Assembly (NCBI GenBank): GCA_964614855.1
Contig: CAZTMX010000010.1
Span: 1 to 31,720, forward strand
Direction of reading: 5' to 3'
Source: CAWJHE01 sp964614855
Lineage (GTDB): Bacteria > Chloroflexota > Anaerolineae > Anaerolineales > UBA4823
DNA: 31,720 bases
The position numbers and the translations under genes are program-made. The notes under the pieces are model-generated. The model did no database searches and had not been told where the DNA came from. It saw only the letters and a program-made list of their open reading frames with translations. Positions 1-7,969 of the stretch are shown here, in pieces; within the stretch, counting starts at the first letter, position 1; each line of letters starts with the position of its first letter.

Positions 1-200
1 TGTATGCCCGGGCGCGTCGCGGACAGATCACCGGTTTTACCGGTGTGGATGATCCCTATGAAGCGCCAGTTGACCCCGAAATCACCCTGGATACGGTAGC
101 CTTTGATCCTTCCGATAATGCCCACAAGATCATCGACTTCCTGATGAAACAAGGCCTTTTGCAAAAAGATGGAACCAACCCGGTTGCAGAAACCAACTGA
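1..200 (+). CDS. cysC: Adenylylsulfate (APS) kinase, C-terminal end only
   Basis: This is the last 65 codons of a gene that begins before the window; the frame opens at base 3 and stops with TGA at 198-200. The translation contains YARARRG, then GFTGVDDPYEAP, then PEITLDT, the standard C-terminal block of APS kinase. The enzyme phosphorylates adenylylsulfate with ATP to give PAPS, the universal sulfate donor, in the cytoplasm. The P-loop half is outside the window, so activity or a CysN fusion cannot be judged. The gene overlaps the next one by 32 bases. Three sulfotransferases downstream suggest it serves glycan sulfation rather than sulfate assimilation; that role is inferred from context. 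Confidence 0.88.
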   Translation, partial: YARARRGQITGFTGVDDPYEAPVDPEITLDTVAFDPSDNAHKIIDFLMKQGLLQKDGTNPVAETN

Positions 201-1020
201 GCTTTTTTCACTGGCAGGCAAGGTAGCGCTGGTTACAGGCGCTGCCGGCCTGCTGGGAAATGAATTTTGCCGCTGCCTGGCGCAAGCGGGAGCAGCAGTG
301 GTTGCCGCCGATCTAAATGCACCGGCAGCATCCGAACTGGCAGAAGACCTGCGCAATCTTGGGTGCCGCGCAATTGCAACCCAGGTGGATGTTACCAACC
401 CGGTATCCGTTAAGAGCATGGTGGAAAGCGCGCTCGAGTCTTTCGGCAGCCTGGATATCCTGGTCAACAGCGCCGTATTGGACCCAAAATTTGACCCCCA
501 ACACTTACAATCCGCGCACCCCAATACCAGCCCTGGCGATTTCGAGAATTATCCACTCGAGAGTTGGAACCAAGCGCTGGATGTTAACCTAACTGGTGTC
601 TTCTTGTGCTGCCAGGCAGCCGTCCAACCGATGCTGGCACAAAGCCAGGGTGTGATCATCAATATCTCGTCCATTTATGGATTGGTCGGACCTGATCAGC
701 GCCTGTACCAGCGAGAGGGGCAACCACGCCAGTACAAACCGGTCTATTATTCGGTCACCAAAGCCGGCATCCTGGGGTTGACCCACTACCTGGCGACGTA
801 TTATGCCGGGAAGAACATCCGGGTAAACTGCCTGACCCCCGGCGGTGTCTTCAACAATCACGACCAGGATTTCTTAGAAGCTTATGCGGCACACACCGTA
901 ATAGGCAGGATGGCGCGTAAAGACGAGATGAACGGCGCCCTGCTCTTCCTGGCATCCGACGCTTCCAGTTACATGACCGGCGCCAACCTGGTGGTGGATG
1001 GGGGTTGGACCGCATGGTAG
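169..1020 (+). CDS. SDR-family NAD(P)-dependent oxidoreductase (PtmA-like)
   Basis: A 283-residue short-chain dehydrogenase/reductase. The cofactor-binding VTGAAGLLG lies at residues 22-30, the NNAG-equivalent LVNSA follows, the catalytic serine is in NISSIYG (Ser167/168), and the active-site pair is Tyr194-x3-Lys198 (YSVTK). The C-terminus ends VDGGWTAW, typical of the classical SDR fold. It overlaps the APS kinase by 32 bases and runs into the cytidylyltransferase. An SDR directly before a CMP-nonulosonate synthetase resembles the ptmA-ptmB pair of flagellin glycosylation loci, so it probably acts on a nonulosonic acid or its precursor. The substrate cannot be read from sequence. ATG at 169 is the only good start ahead of the Rossmann motif. 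Confidence 0.85.
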   Translation: MEPTRLQKPTELFSLAGKVALVTGAAGLLGNEFCRCLAQAGAAVVAADLNAPAASELAEDLRNLGCRAIATQVDVTNPVSVKSMVESALESFGSLDILVNSAVLDPKFDPQHLQSAHPNTSPGDFENYPLESWNQALDVNLTGVFLCCQAAVQPMLAQSQGVIINISSIYGLVGPDQRLYQREGQPRQYKPVYYSVTKAGILGLTHYLATYYAGKNIRVNCLTPGGVFNNHDQDFLEAYAAHTVIGRMARKDEMNGALLFLASDASSYMTGANLVVDGGWTAW

Positions 1021-1763
1021 ATATCCTGCAGGTCCTGGCCGTCATCCCAGCGCGCGGCGGTTCAAAAAGCATCCCGCGCAAGAATATCCGCTCATTTGCC
1101 GGTCACCCACTAATCGCCTACAGTATCGCCGCCGGGCTGGCATCGCAAACCGTGACACGTCTGATCGTTTCGACTGACGATGGTGAAATCGCTGCCATCT
1201 CACGCACATACGGCGCTGAGACTCCTTTCTTGCGTCCAGCTGAAATTTCACAAGACCAGACCCCGGATCTACCCGTCTTTCAGCACGCGCTGCAGTGGCT
1301 GCAAGATAAAGAAGGCTACCAGCCCGAGATCGTTGTCCAGTTACGGCCCACCTCTCCGCTTCGCCGCGTATCCCACATCGACCAGGCGGTTTACCGTTTG
1401 CTGGAACGGCCGGACGCTGATGCGGTGCGGACGGTCTGCACTCCCTTTCAAAACCCCTTTAAGATGTGGCGTATTGGACCGGAAGGGTTGATGCAGCCGC
1501 TGCTGTCGACAGAATTTTCCGAACCCTACAATATGCCGCGCCAGGCACTGCCCGATGTATTCTGGCAGACCGGTTATGTGGATGCTGCCTGGGCAGATAC
1601 CATTATGCTAAAGAATTCGATGACCGGTCAAAATATCCTGCCGCTGGTTATCGACCCCGGGGATTGGATTGATATCGACAGCCCCGATGATTGGCGCCGC
1701 GCAGAACGCCTGCTAGAGAGCAGGGAAATCACCTGGGAAGACCTGGGTTTTCAACTTCCCTGA
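1014..1763 (+). CDS. CMP-nonulosonate (acylneuraminate) cytidylyltransferase
   Basis: The protein opens with IPARGGSKSIPRKN (residues 11-24), the CTP-binding signature of CMP-sialic acid, CMP-legionaminic and related synthetases (NeuA/PtmB/LegF). Further on, QLRPTSPLR and the final DIDSPDDW match the same family. It would couple CTP to a nonulosonic acid to give the CMP-sugar donor. At 249 residues it is normal length. I chose ATG 1014, which overlaps the SDR stop by 7 bases and has the G-rich 1000-1004 upstream; TTG 1005 is an in-frame alternative. The NeuB-type synthase follows, so the pair makes and activates one sugar acid. Sialic, legionaminic and other nonulosonic acids cannot be told apart here. 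Confidence 0.9.
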   Translation: MVDILQVLAVIPARGGSKSIPRKNIRSFAGHPLIAYSIAAGLASQTVTRLIVSTDDGEIAAISRTYGAETPFLRPAEISQDQTPDLPVFQHALQWLQDKEGYQPEIVVQLRPTSPLRRVSHIDQAVYRLLERPDADAVRTVCTPFQNPFKMWRIGPEGLMQPLLSTEFSEPYNMPRQALPDVFWQTGYVDAAWADTIMLKNSMTGQNILPLVIDPGDWIDIDSPDDWRRAERLLESREITWEDLGFQLP

Positions 1764-1826
1764 TCATTCATCTCAGGCTCTACGACCCAAATCTTCTCCC
1801 TGCATCAAGTTGTTTATTCAGTTTCA

Positions 1827-1833
1827 CGGAGGT
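1827..1833 (+). promoter_or_regulatory. Ribosome binding site of the NeuB fusion gene
   Basis: CGGAGGT lies 5 bases before ATG 1839 and is close to the ideal Shine-Dalgarno sequence. It is much stronger than the sites of neighbouring genes. The 75-base gap 1764-1838 holds no convincing promoter or terminator. Confidence 0.8.
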
Positions 1834-1838
1834 ACTTC

Positions 1839-3761
1839 ATGCCCGTTATTAAAATTGGTGACCGCCTGATCGGTGATGGTTACCCCACTTATGTCATTGC
1901 CGAGATCGGTGTTAACCATAACGGTTTTCTCGATCTAGCAATCAAGCTGATCGATGTAGCCATCGATTGCGGTGTTGATGCGGTTAAATTTCAAAAACGC
2001 GACCTGGGCGAGTTATACGGCAAAAAATACCTGGATAACGCCAACGCCGGAGAAAAAACCCTGCGCTATATGCTGCCGATCTTACAGCAGGTGGAACTGA
2101 CCGACGAAGATTATTACGATATTGTGGAATATTGCCAAAAGCGCAAGGTCACCTTCCTGTGCTCTGCTTTCGACAAAAAAAGCGCAGATTTCCTGGAAAC
2201 CCTCGGGGTGCCTGCCTTCAAAGTCGCTTCTGCGGATATGACCAACCTGCCTTTATTGGATCACCTGGTGAGCAAAGGAAAACCCCTGATCCTATCCACC
2301 GGCATGTCCCGCATGGAAGAGGTGGAAATCACGGCCCAATTCCTCAAAGAGCGCAAGGCGGAGTTTGCCCTGCTGCATTGCAACAGCACCTATCCCGCTG
2401 CCTTTGAAGATATCAACCTGCGCTTTATGCACCAATTGAAGAAATTTGATGTACCCATCGGTTACTCCGGTCATGAGCGCGGCATCGCCGTATCAACGGT
2501 TGCTGCAGCGATCGGCGCCAACATTATTGAACGCCACCTGACCCTGGACCGCACCATGGATGGCCCGGATCACGCAGCTAGCCTGGAACCGCAAGGGTTC
2601 AAAAAGCTGGTGCGCGATATCCAACAGGTGACGCAAGCGTTGGGTACTGGCGAAGAGAAGTTTATCTCTCGCGGTGAGATTCTGAATCGTGAAGTGCTCG
2701 GCAAAAGCCTGGTGGCTGCCCGGCAAATTGAACCCGGCGAAAAGGTAAGCCAGGATATGGTGGCTGTAAAAGGCCCCGCCTTGGGGCTCTCCCCGCAAAA
2801 TTACACTCGTTTGTTGGGTCGCGTCATCGAACGCACCATCCAGGAAGATGAGCCGTTTCTGGATCGCGACCTGGGTGTACATATCAGCCTGGAAGGCGAG
2901 CATATCCTGCCCATGGATTACGGCTTTACCGTGCGCTTTCGCGATTTCGACGAGTTGCTGCAATACAAACCGCGCATGCTTGAATTCCACTTCACCGATC
3001 AGGACCTGGATGAACCATACCCAGGCAGAGATTTCACTGAAAAATCCGCACTTCCGCTGCAGCTTGTGGTGCATGCACCGGAATTCTGGGACCGTACCCT
3101 GGTCGACCTGTGCACCCTGGATAAGCGCCAGCGTCAAGGCTCGCGCGACCTGATCCAAAAAGCCATTAACCTGACGCGCAAAATGGCGCCGTACTTTGTC
3201 GGTAAACCCAAAGTAATTGTCCACCCGGGTGCCATGAGCCTGGACCACCCCATCAAAGATACACGCGCTTTATACGATAATTTACGCGTTTCCGTTGAAG
3301 AATTGGATGCAGACGGGGTGGAACTGCTGCTGGAAAACCTGCCGCCCCACCCCTGGTATTTTGGCGGGCAGTGGCTGACCAATGCCTTTATGGACGCCTA
3401 TGAAATTCGTGATTTTCTGACTTCCATGGATTTGAATTTCTGTTATGACTCTTCGCACCATAAGCTTTATTGCAACTGGGCGCATGTAGACTTCTACGAA
3501 CAGATTAAGGTCTTGCTGCCGTTTATCCGCCATCTTCACCTTTCCGACGGCGCCGGGTTAGATGGCGAGGGACTGCAGATCGGCGAAGGCGCAATTGACT
3601 GGGTGCATTTCTTCAAGGTAATGGGCGATTATCGCGGCACAATGATCCCGGAAATCTGGCGCGGTCACCAACGCCAGGGTGAAGGCTTTCTGATCGCCAT
3701 CCAGCGCCTTTCGCAGGCATTTGACCAGAGCCAATCGCAAACCCAGGGTTCTGCAGACTAA
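1839..3761 (+). CDS. NeuB-type nonulosonate synthase fused to xylose-isomerase-like TIM barrel
   Basis: A 640-residue two-part enzyme. Residues 1-265 are a NeuB barrel (EIGVNHNG at 22-29, GYSGHERG at 208-215, ERHLTLDRTMDGPDHAAS at 231-248 with His233 and His245). Residues about 286-345 are the SAF/antifreeze-like domain that closes over the substrate. Together they condense PEP with an N-acyl sugar to give a nine-carbon acid. Residues about 355-625 form a second barrel of the sugar phosphate isomerase/AP endonuclease 2 family, with the expected metal ligands apparently intact: Glu499 (LLLENLPP), Asp537 (CYDSSH), His567 (HLHLSD) and Glu605 (IPEIWRGH). Ordinary NeuB is about 340-350 residues. 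The second domain may isomerise or epimerise a precursor or product; its reaction is unknown. Confidence 0.9.
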   Translation: MPVIKIGDRLIGDGYPTYVIAEIGVNHNGFLDLAIKLIDVAIDCGVDAVKFQKRDLGELYGKKYLDNANAGEKTLRYMLPILQQVELTDEDYYDIVEYCQKRKVTFLCSAFDKKSADFLETLGVPAFKVASADMTNLPLLDHLVSKGKPLILSTGMSRMEEVEITAQFLKERKAEFALLHCNSTYPAAFEDINLRFMHQLKKFDVPIGYSGHERGIAVSTVAAAIGANIIERHLTLDRTMDGPDHAASLEPQGFKKLVRDIQQVTQALGTGEEKFISRGEILNREVLGKSLVAARQIEPGEKVSQDMVAVKGPALGLSPQNYTRLLGRVIERTIQEDEPFLDRDLGVHISLEGEHILPMDYGFTVRFRDFDELLQYKPRMLEFHFTDQDLDEPYPGRDFTEKSALPLQLVVHAPEFWDRTLVDLCTLDKRQRQGSRDLIQKAINLTRKMAPYFVGKPKVIVHPGAMSLDHPIKDTRALYDNLRVSVEELDADGVELLLENLPPHPWYFGGQWLTNAFMDAYEIRDFLTSMDLNFCYDSSHHKLYCNWAHVDFYEQIKVLLPFIRHLHLSDGAGLDGEGLQIGEGAIDWVHFFKVMGDYRGTMIPEIWRGHQRQGEGFLIAIQRLSQAFDQSQSQTQGSAD

Positions 3762-3778
3762 GAGGGCATCCTTCAGGT

Positions 3779-5551
3779 ATGGATTTATCTGCATATCTTA
3801 AGATCCGTTGGTTCTCTGCAAAAAACCGTCTCCGGTTATTGCAGTTGACGCGGCAGATCGCAGCGCATGAAGAACATGCAGCGCACAAAGAACATGCAGC
3901 GCATGAAGAACACGCGATACGCCTAGAACACGCTGAGCACGAAGCGCAAACAGCGCGCCAGGTACAACCCATACAGGGCAAACATGCGGCGCCGGTGGTC
4001 TTTTTCAATGCATCCGCGCGACTGCGCAACATCAGCCAGAACGCCGCCTTCTCGCTGCTCAGCAGTTGGGGGCTGCGCCTGGGTGGCGTGCCGGTTGTCC
4101 ATTATGTCTGCCAGAGCGGGATGAAACACTGCATCCTGGGTACCAACCGGCAGAATTACCAGGCACCCCCACCCTGCTCATCTTGCATCGCCCAATCCAG
4201 GCGGCTTTATGCAGGCGCCGATGTACGCTGGTTTACCTACCTGCCCGAGACAGCGCTGGTCGAATTCACCCGCAGCCTGAGCGTGGATGACTTAAGCAAG
4301 CTGGAATACCCCATCCATCTACCGGGAACCTCTGAAAAAACAAGCATACCCCTGGGAAAGTTGGTACTACCTGCCGCCCGCTGGGCGCTCCGGCGTCACA
4401 CCCTGCCCGATGACCAGGAAACGCGTTACTTACTGCGAGAATATATCCACTCAGCCTTCAGTATCGCCTTGGATTTTGCGACCTTCGCCAATGAAATCCG
4501 GCCCGCTGCCGCAGTAATCTTTAACGGCATCATGTACCCCGAAGCCAGCGTGCGCTGGGTTTGCCAGCAGCGCAAGATCCCAGTGATCACACACGAAGTC
4601 AGCTTCCAACCCTTTTCTGCATTCTTCACCACCGGCGACGCGACAGCATACCCCCTGGACATCCCTGAGGCCTTCGAGCTAAGCGAAAAACAAAACGCAT
4701 CTCTGGACGCATACCTGGAGAAACGTTTCCAGGGAAAATTTTCCATGGCTGGCATCCATTTCTGGCCGGAGATGCAGGGGCTGGACGCAGCTTTTCTGGA
4801 AAGAATATCCAATTTCAAAGCCCTCGTCCCCATTTTCACCAATGTTATCTACGATACCAGCCAGATCCATGCCAACCAGGTATTTCCACACATGTTTGCC
4901 TGGCTGGACACCGTGCTGGAGACCATACGCGCACATCCTGAGACCTTGTTTGTCATCCGCGCCCACCCGGATGAGATGCGCCCGGACTCAGCTAAGCAGA
5001 GTAAGGAAAGTGTCCATGACTGGGTCGAAAAACACGGCGTAAGGAACTTGCCCAATGTTGTCTTCATTGACTCACAGGAATATATCAGTTCGTATGAATT
5101 GATCCAGCGGGCGAAATTTGTGATCGTGTATAACTCTTCCATCGGCATGGAAGCAACACTGATGAACAAGCCGGTATTGTGCGGCGGGAAAGCTCGTTAC
5201 ACACAATATCCGATGGTCTTTTTCCCTGCAACGCCAGAAGAGTACCACATGAAACTCGAAGAATTCCTGGCTGCAGAGGAGATCCAGGTGCCGCCAGATT
5301 TTTACCGCAACGCCCGAAGGTTCTTGTATTTCCAGCTTTACCGTGCCTCGCTGAGTTTTTCAGATTATCTGGTCGCAGGACCACGCAAGGGATTTGTCGG
5401 TTTGAAAGCCTTCTCCTGGCAAGCATTAAAGCCCGAAAATTCTGCCACCATCCAGGTGTTATTGGAAGGGCTGGAAAAGGTCATGCAGCAAGCGCAACCA
5501 GGCGCGGGTGAAACAGCCATCTATTCATTCTTAACCAAGGAGACCCCATGA
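3779..5551 (+). CDS. Capsule-type glycosyltransferase (KpsS/KpsC-like) with His-rich N-terminal repeat
   Basis: A 590-residue protein. The C-terminal half resembles capsule polysaccharide synthesis (Capsule_synth) transferases of GT-B type: LFVIRAHPDE near residue 393 and YNSSIGMEATLMNKPVLCGG near residue 450, the usual acceptor and donor loops. The N-terminus is unusual. Residues 29-46 repeat AHEEHA/AHKEHA three times with a degenerate fourth copy, making a His/Glu-rich charged stretch. Residues 111-136 carry four cysteines (C111, C118, C133, C136), which could be a metal site. It follows the NeuB fusion by 17 bases and overlaps the methyltransferase by ATGA. It may transfer the CMP-activated sugar, but this is inferred from position. 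Confidence 0.7.
   Translation: MDLSAYLKIRWFSAKNRLRLLQLTRQIAAHEEHAAHKEHAAHEEHAIRLEHAEHEAQTARQVQPIQGKHAAPVVFFNASARLRNISQNAAFSLLSSWGLRLGGVPVVHYVCQSGMKHCILGTNRQNYQAPPPCSSCIAQSRRLYAGADVRWFTYLPETALVEFTRSLSVDDLSKLEYPIHLPGTSEKTSIPLGKLVLPAARWALRRHTLPDDQETRYLLREYIHSAFSIALDFATFANEIRPAAAVIFNGIMYPEASVRWVCQQRKIPVITHEVSFQPFSAFFTTGDATAYPLDIPEAFELSEKQNASLDAYLEKRFQGKFSMAGIHFWPEMQGLDAAFLERISNFKALVPIFTNVIYDTSQIHANQVFPHMFAWLDTVLETIRAHPETLFVIRAHPDEMRPDSAKQSKESVHDWVEKHGVRNLPNVVFIDSQEYISSYELIQRAKFVIVYNSSIGMEATLMNKPVLCGGKARYTQYPMVFFPATPEEYHMKLEEFLAAEEIQVPPDFYRNARRFLYFQLYRASLSFSDYLVAGPRKGFVGLKAFSWQALKPENSATIQVLLEGLEKVMQQAQPGAGETAIYSFLTKETP
3863..3916 (+). repeat. Three tandem 18-base repeats coding AH(E/K)EHA
   Basis: Units at 3863-3880, 3881-3898 and 3899-3916 differ by only a few bases and preserve the reading frame. 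A decayed fourth unit (IRLEHA) follows at 3917-3934. The repeat adds His and Glu to the N-terminus of the capsule-type glycosyltransferase. Confidence 0.9.
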
Positions 5552-6510
5552 GTCCAGGCCTCGCGGAAGAACCAATGATTTCTCCAAACTATTTGCACGA
5601 CAAAATTGAAATCCTGCCGGTAGAATTGTTAGAACAACAGCGTACCTTTGTTAACGAGTTAAAACAAACCGCTCGTTCATTGGGTTTGGAATTTGGCTGG
5701 CATTACCTGCTCGATCTGACCTGGATCCTGTCGCACCTGGGACCTGTTGCAGGAAAGCGCATCCTGGATGCAGGCGCTGGGACAGGCATCTTGCAATGGT
5801 ACCTGGCGAGCAAAGGCGCTGAAGTAATCAGCGTCGACCGCTCCAGCCGGGCGGCGCTGCCGCTGCGCTTTCGAGCGGCTGTTCGGGTGGAAGGGCTACG
5901 CCCACAGGATTTATCTCCCGCACAGGAAGCTATCCGGGTGGAAAAAGCACGCAGGTCAACCCGCCCCTGGTGGCAGCGCACGATGGGCGATATCAAACAT
6001 TCGCTAAAAAACAGCGCAGACCTGCAGCGCCAGCCGCACAGTCTTGGAAAAGTGATCATTTACAACCAGGACCTGGCAGACATGCCCGATATCCAGGACG
6101 GCTCCATCGACGCTGTGGTGGCGGTTTCCGCCCTGGAACACAATACATCCGAAGGCCTGGTAGGTGTTGTAAGCGAGCTCATGCGTGTGCTAAAACCGGG
6201 CGGCAACCTGCTGGCGACAATGTGCGCGGCGCGTGAGGCAGACTGGTATCACCAGCCATCCAGCGGTTGGTGCTACAGCGATGCCAGCCTGCGCAGATCC
6301 TTTAGCCTGCCAGAGGACACCCCATCGAATTACGCCGAATATGACCGCATTATGGACGGCATTCGCAATTGCGAAGAGCTGCGTGACCACCTGGCAAGTT
6401 TCTATTTCAAATCAGCCAATAACGGCATGCCGATGGGCATCTGGGATCCAAAATATCCACCGGTGGGTGTGCTAAAACATAAACCGGGCTCGTCATCAAC
6501 AGGAGGGTAA
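5548..6510 (+). CDS. SAM-dependent class I methyltransferase
   Basis: A 320-residue protein with a type 11 methyltransferase core. Motif I is LDAGAGTG at about residues 73-80, followed by the acidic VISVD at the end of strand 2, and post-motif VAVSALEHN and RVLKPGGNLLATM. These bind S-adenosylmethionine. The acceptor is unknown; in this setting a sugar hydroxyl or amine of the glycan or a precursor is likely. It starts inside the stop codon of the preceding gene (ATGA at 5548-5551) behind AAGGAG at 5537-5542, so the two are probably translated together. The region between the core motifs (residues about 110-165) is an arginine-rich insert of no clear family. Confidence 0.82.
   Translation: MSPGLAEEPMISPNYLHDKIEILPVELLEQQRTFVNELKQTARSLGLEFGWHYLLDLTWILSHLGPVAGKRILDAGAGTGILQWYLASKGAEVISVDRSSRAALPLRFRAAVRVEGLRPQDLSPAQEAIRVEKARRSTRPWWQRTMGDIKHSLKNSADLQRQPHSLGKVIIYNQDLADMPDIQDGSIDAVVAVSALEHNTSEGLVGVVSELMRVLKPGGNLLATMCAAREADWYHQPSSGWCYSDASLRRSFSLPEDTPSNYAEYDRIMDGIRNCEELRDHLASFYFKSANNGMPMGIWDPKYPPVGVLKHKPGSSSTGG
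6501..6507 (+). promoter_or_regulatory. Ribosome binding site fixing the GTG start of the carrier protein
   Basis: AGGAGGG ends 6 bases before GTG 6514. It supports GTG as the start and suggests high translation of the carrier protein, as expected for a substrate-bearing subunit. Confidence 0.8.
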
Positions 6511-6513
6511 AAA

Positions 6514-6771
6514 GTGGTCTCAAATCAAGACAATTCTTTGATCCAACAAATTCAAGCAGTCATAGCCGAAGCCATCCAGGCGCCGGCAGAAATGATCGCA
6601 CCGGAGCTGTCTTTTGGCGATCTGCCAGAGTGGGATTCGATGGGACATATGGAAGTGATGATGCGTTTGGAAGAAACCTTTGGGGTTGAAATCACCGCCG
6701 AAACTATTGCTGCCTTGACCAGCATCCCCAAAATTTATGCTTACTTGCAGGAGAATAGCCATGTCGGGTAA
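6514..6771 (+). CDS. Acyl carrier protein (phosphopantetheine carrier)
   Basis: An 85-residue acidic helical protein with the carrier signature WDSMGHMEVMMRLEE. Ser42 in Asp41-Ser42-Met43 is the expected 4'-phosphopantetheine attachment site (DSL in canonical ACPs, DSM here). Helix II and III sequences (FGVEITAETIAALTSIPKI) match ACP/PCP folds. It begins with GTG behind a strong ribosome site, 3 bases after the methyltransferase. The next gene, an aaRS-like ligase, overlaps it by 11 bases, so the two are probably partners: the ligase loads an amino acid onto this carrier. No ketosynthase or other fatty-acid gene is nearby, which argues against fatty-acid or polyketide work. Confidence 0.9.
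   Translation: MVSNQDNSLIQQIQAVIAEAIQAPAEMIAPELSFGDLPEWDSMGHMEVMMRLEETFGVEITAETIAALTSIPKIYAYLQENSHVG
6748..6753 (+). promoter_or_regulatory. Ribosome binding site fixing the start of the amino acid:CP ligase
   Basis: CAGGAG lies 7 bases before ATG 6761, inside the end of the carrier-protein gene. It favours 6761 over the upstream in-frame ATG at 6737. Confidence 0.75.
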
Positions 6772-7969
6772 TACAAGGACTTCCATAGATATTTCGCTAG
6801 CGACCCCGATCCCAGATCATTTACTAGGTGAGATCCGCTCCAAACTGGCCTATGTGGATGAATGGATCGAGCGGGTAGAGGTCAAACCCGAGCTGATCAC
6901 AATCCAGGGCTCTGCGAAACCCGAAATCTCTGTTGAACACACAGCTCAATTGAAGGAGAGGGTGCTGCGTGTGGTTGATTCGATGGCGCGCGGGGCAATT
7001 AAACCCAAGATTCAGGTTCTCGAAGATCACCTCGACCGTCCGGTATACTATGCGCAAGACCCGATGCTGGAGCTCGCTGCCAGGCAGGAACTCAGCCAGG
7101 AAGCCAACGGTATGTTCACCCTGGGCTCCCTGCTCAGCCAGTTGATCGATTTTTTTGAAAACCAGTTTCTCCGGCTGGCGGATTCCTTTGATGCCAAACC
7201 TTACCGTTTTCCAACGCTCATCCCTGCACGCTATATGGACCGCGTCGGCTACTTCCGCGCTTTTCCACAATCGCTGTCTTTTGCCACGCACGTGCGCGGC
7301 GACCTGGATGTGATCGACCATTTTGCTCAGCAGGCACATGTTGAAGACCAGGACCTGATTGCCCCCGTGAACACCTTCGCCAGTATTCAAAATCTGCTTT
7401 CACCTGCGGTTTGCTATCACCTGTATTTCTCCATGGCAGACCAGCCTCTGGCGGGTGGAAAGCTGGCTGCTACGGCAGTGGGTCACTGCTTCCGCTACGA
7501 AGGGATCAACCTTTCATCTTTGGAGCGGCTGTGGGATTTCACCATGCGCGAAGTCATCTTTGTCGGTCCGAAGGAATACGTACTGGATAATCGCGAGATC
7601 GCTCGCCAGAGAATGGCGGAGTTCTTTGAGGATATCGGCCTGGTGTACCGGGTGGAAAGCGCCACCGACCCGTTCTTTATCGGAGAATTCCGCAAACAGG
7701 CTGCTTTCCAAAGCGCTTTCCAACTAAAATTCGAAATCCGCGCCCGTCTGCCCTTCAAGGACTCCACCCTGGCGGTGGGATCTTACAATTACCACCAGGA
7801 TTTCTTCGGGCGTAACCTGAATATCACATTGCCGGACGGCTCTCCTGTCCACACCGGCTGCGTGGCATTCGGGTTGGAACGCATTGCGCTGGCATTCCTG
7901 GCGCAGTTTGGCTTTGACCCACTGAACTGGCCAAAGTCTGTGAGAGAAGAAGTGAAATGGACACCCTAA
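6761..7969 (+). CDS. Class II aaRS-like amino acid:[carrier protein] ligase
   Basis: A 402-residue homologue of the catalytic core of atypical seryl-tRNA synthetases, without a tRNA-binding domain. Visible features are motif 2 (GHCFRYEG, residues 241-248), motif 3 (GCVAFGLERIAL, 366-377) and a likely Cys/Glu/Cys zinc site: Cys218, Glu264 and Cys367. From memory, the spacing closely matches the zinc ligands of the characterised Bradyrhizobium amino acid:[carrier protein] ligase. Those enzymes adenylate glycine or alanine and pass it to a carrier-protein phosphopantetheine. The cognate carrier is encoded immediately upstream with an 11-base overlap. About 85 N-terminal residues appear extra relative to the small characterised ligases. 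The amino acid used cannot be predicted reliably. The gene overlaps the GNAT gene by 13 bases. Confidence 0.85.
   Translation: MSGNTRTSIDISLATPIPDHLLGEIRSKLAYVDEWIERVEVKPELITIQGSAKPEISVEHTAQLKERVLRVVDSMARGAIKPKIQVLEDHLDRPVYYAQDPMLELAARQELSQEANGMFTLGSLLSQLIDFFENQFLRLADSFDAKPYRFPTLIPARYMDRVGYFRAFPQSLSFATHVRGDLDVIDHFAQQAHVEDQDLIAPVNTFASIQNLLSPAVCYHLYFSMADQPLAGGKLAATAVGHCFRYEGINLSSLERLWDFTMREVIFVGPKEYVLDNREIARQRMAEFFEDIGLVYRVESATDPFFIGEFRKQAAFQSAFQLKFEIRARLPFKDSTLAVGSYNYHQDFFGRNLNITLPDGSPVHTGCVAFGLERIALAFLAQFGFDPLNWPKSVREEVKWTP

Noticed and set aside
2493..3248. Minus-strand open frame of 251 codons opposite the NeuB fusion
   Set aside because: No family motif or ribosome site; it mirrors the plus-strand coding pattern.
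5548..6771. Fatty-acid or polyketide operon because of the carrier protein
   Set aside because: No ketosynthase, ketoreductase of FabG type in linkage, malonyl transferase or thioesterase is nearby.
6761..7969. Genuine seryl-tRNA synthetase
   Set aside because: No tRNA-binding coiled-coil arm is visible, and the gene overlaps a carrier-protein gene, as expected for a carrier-protein ligase.
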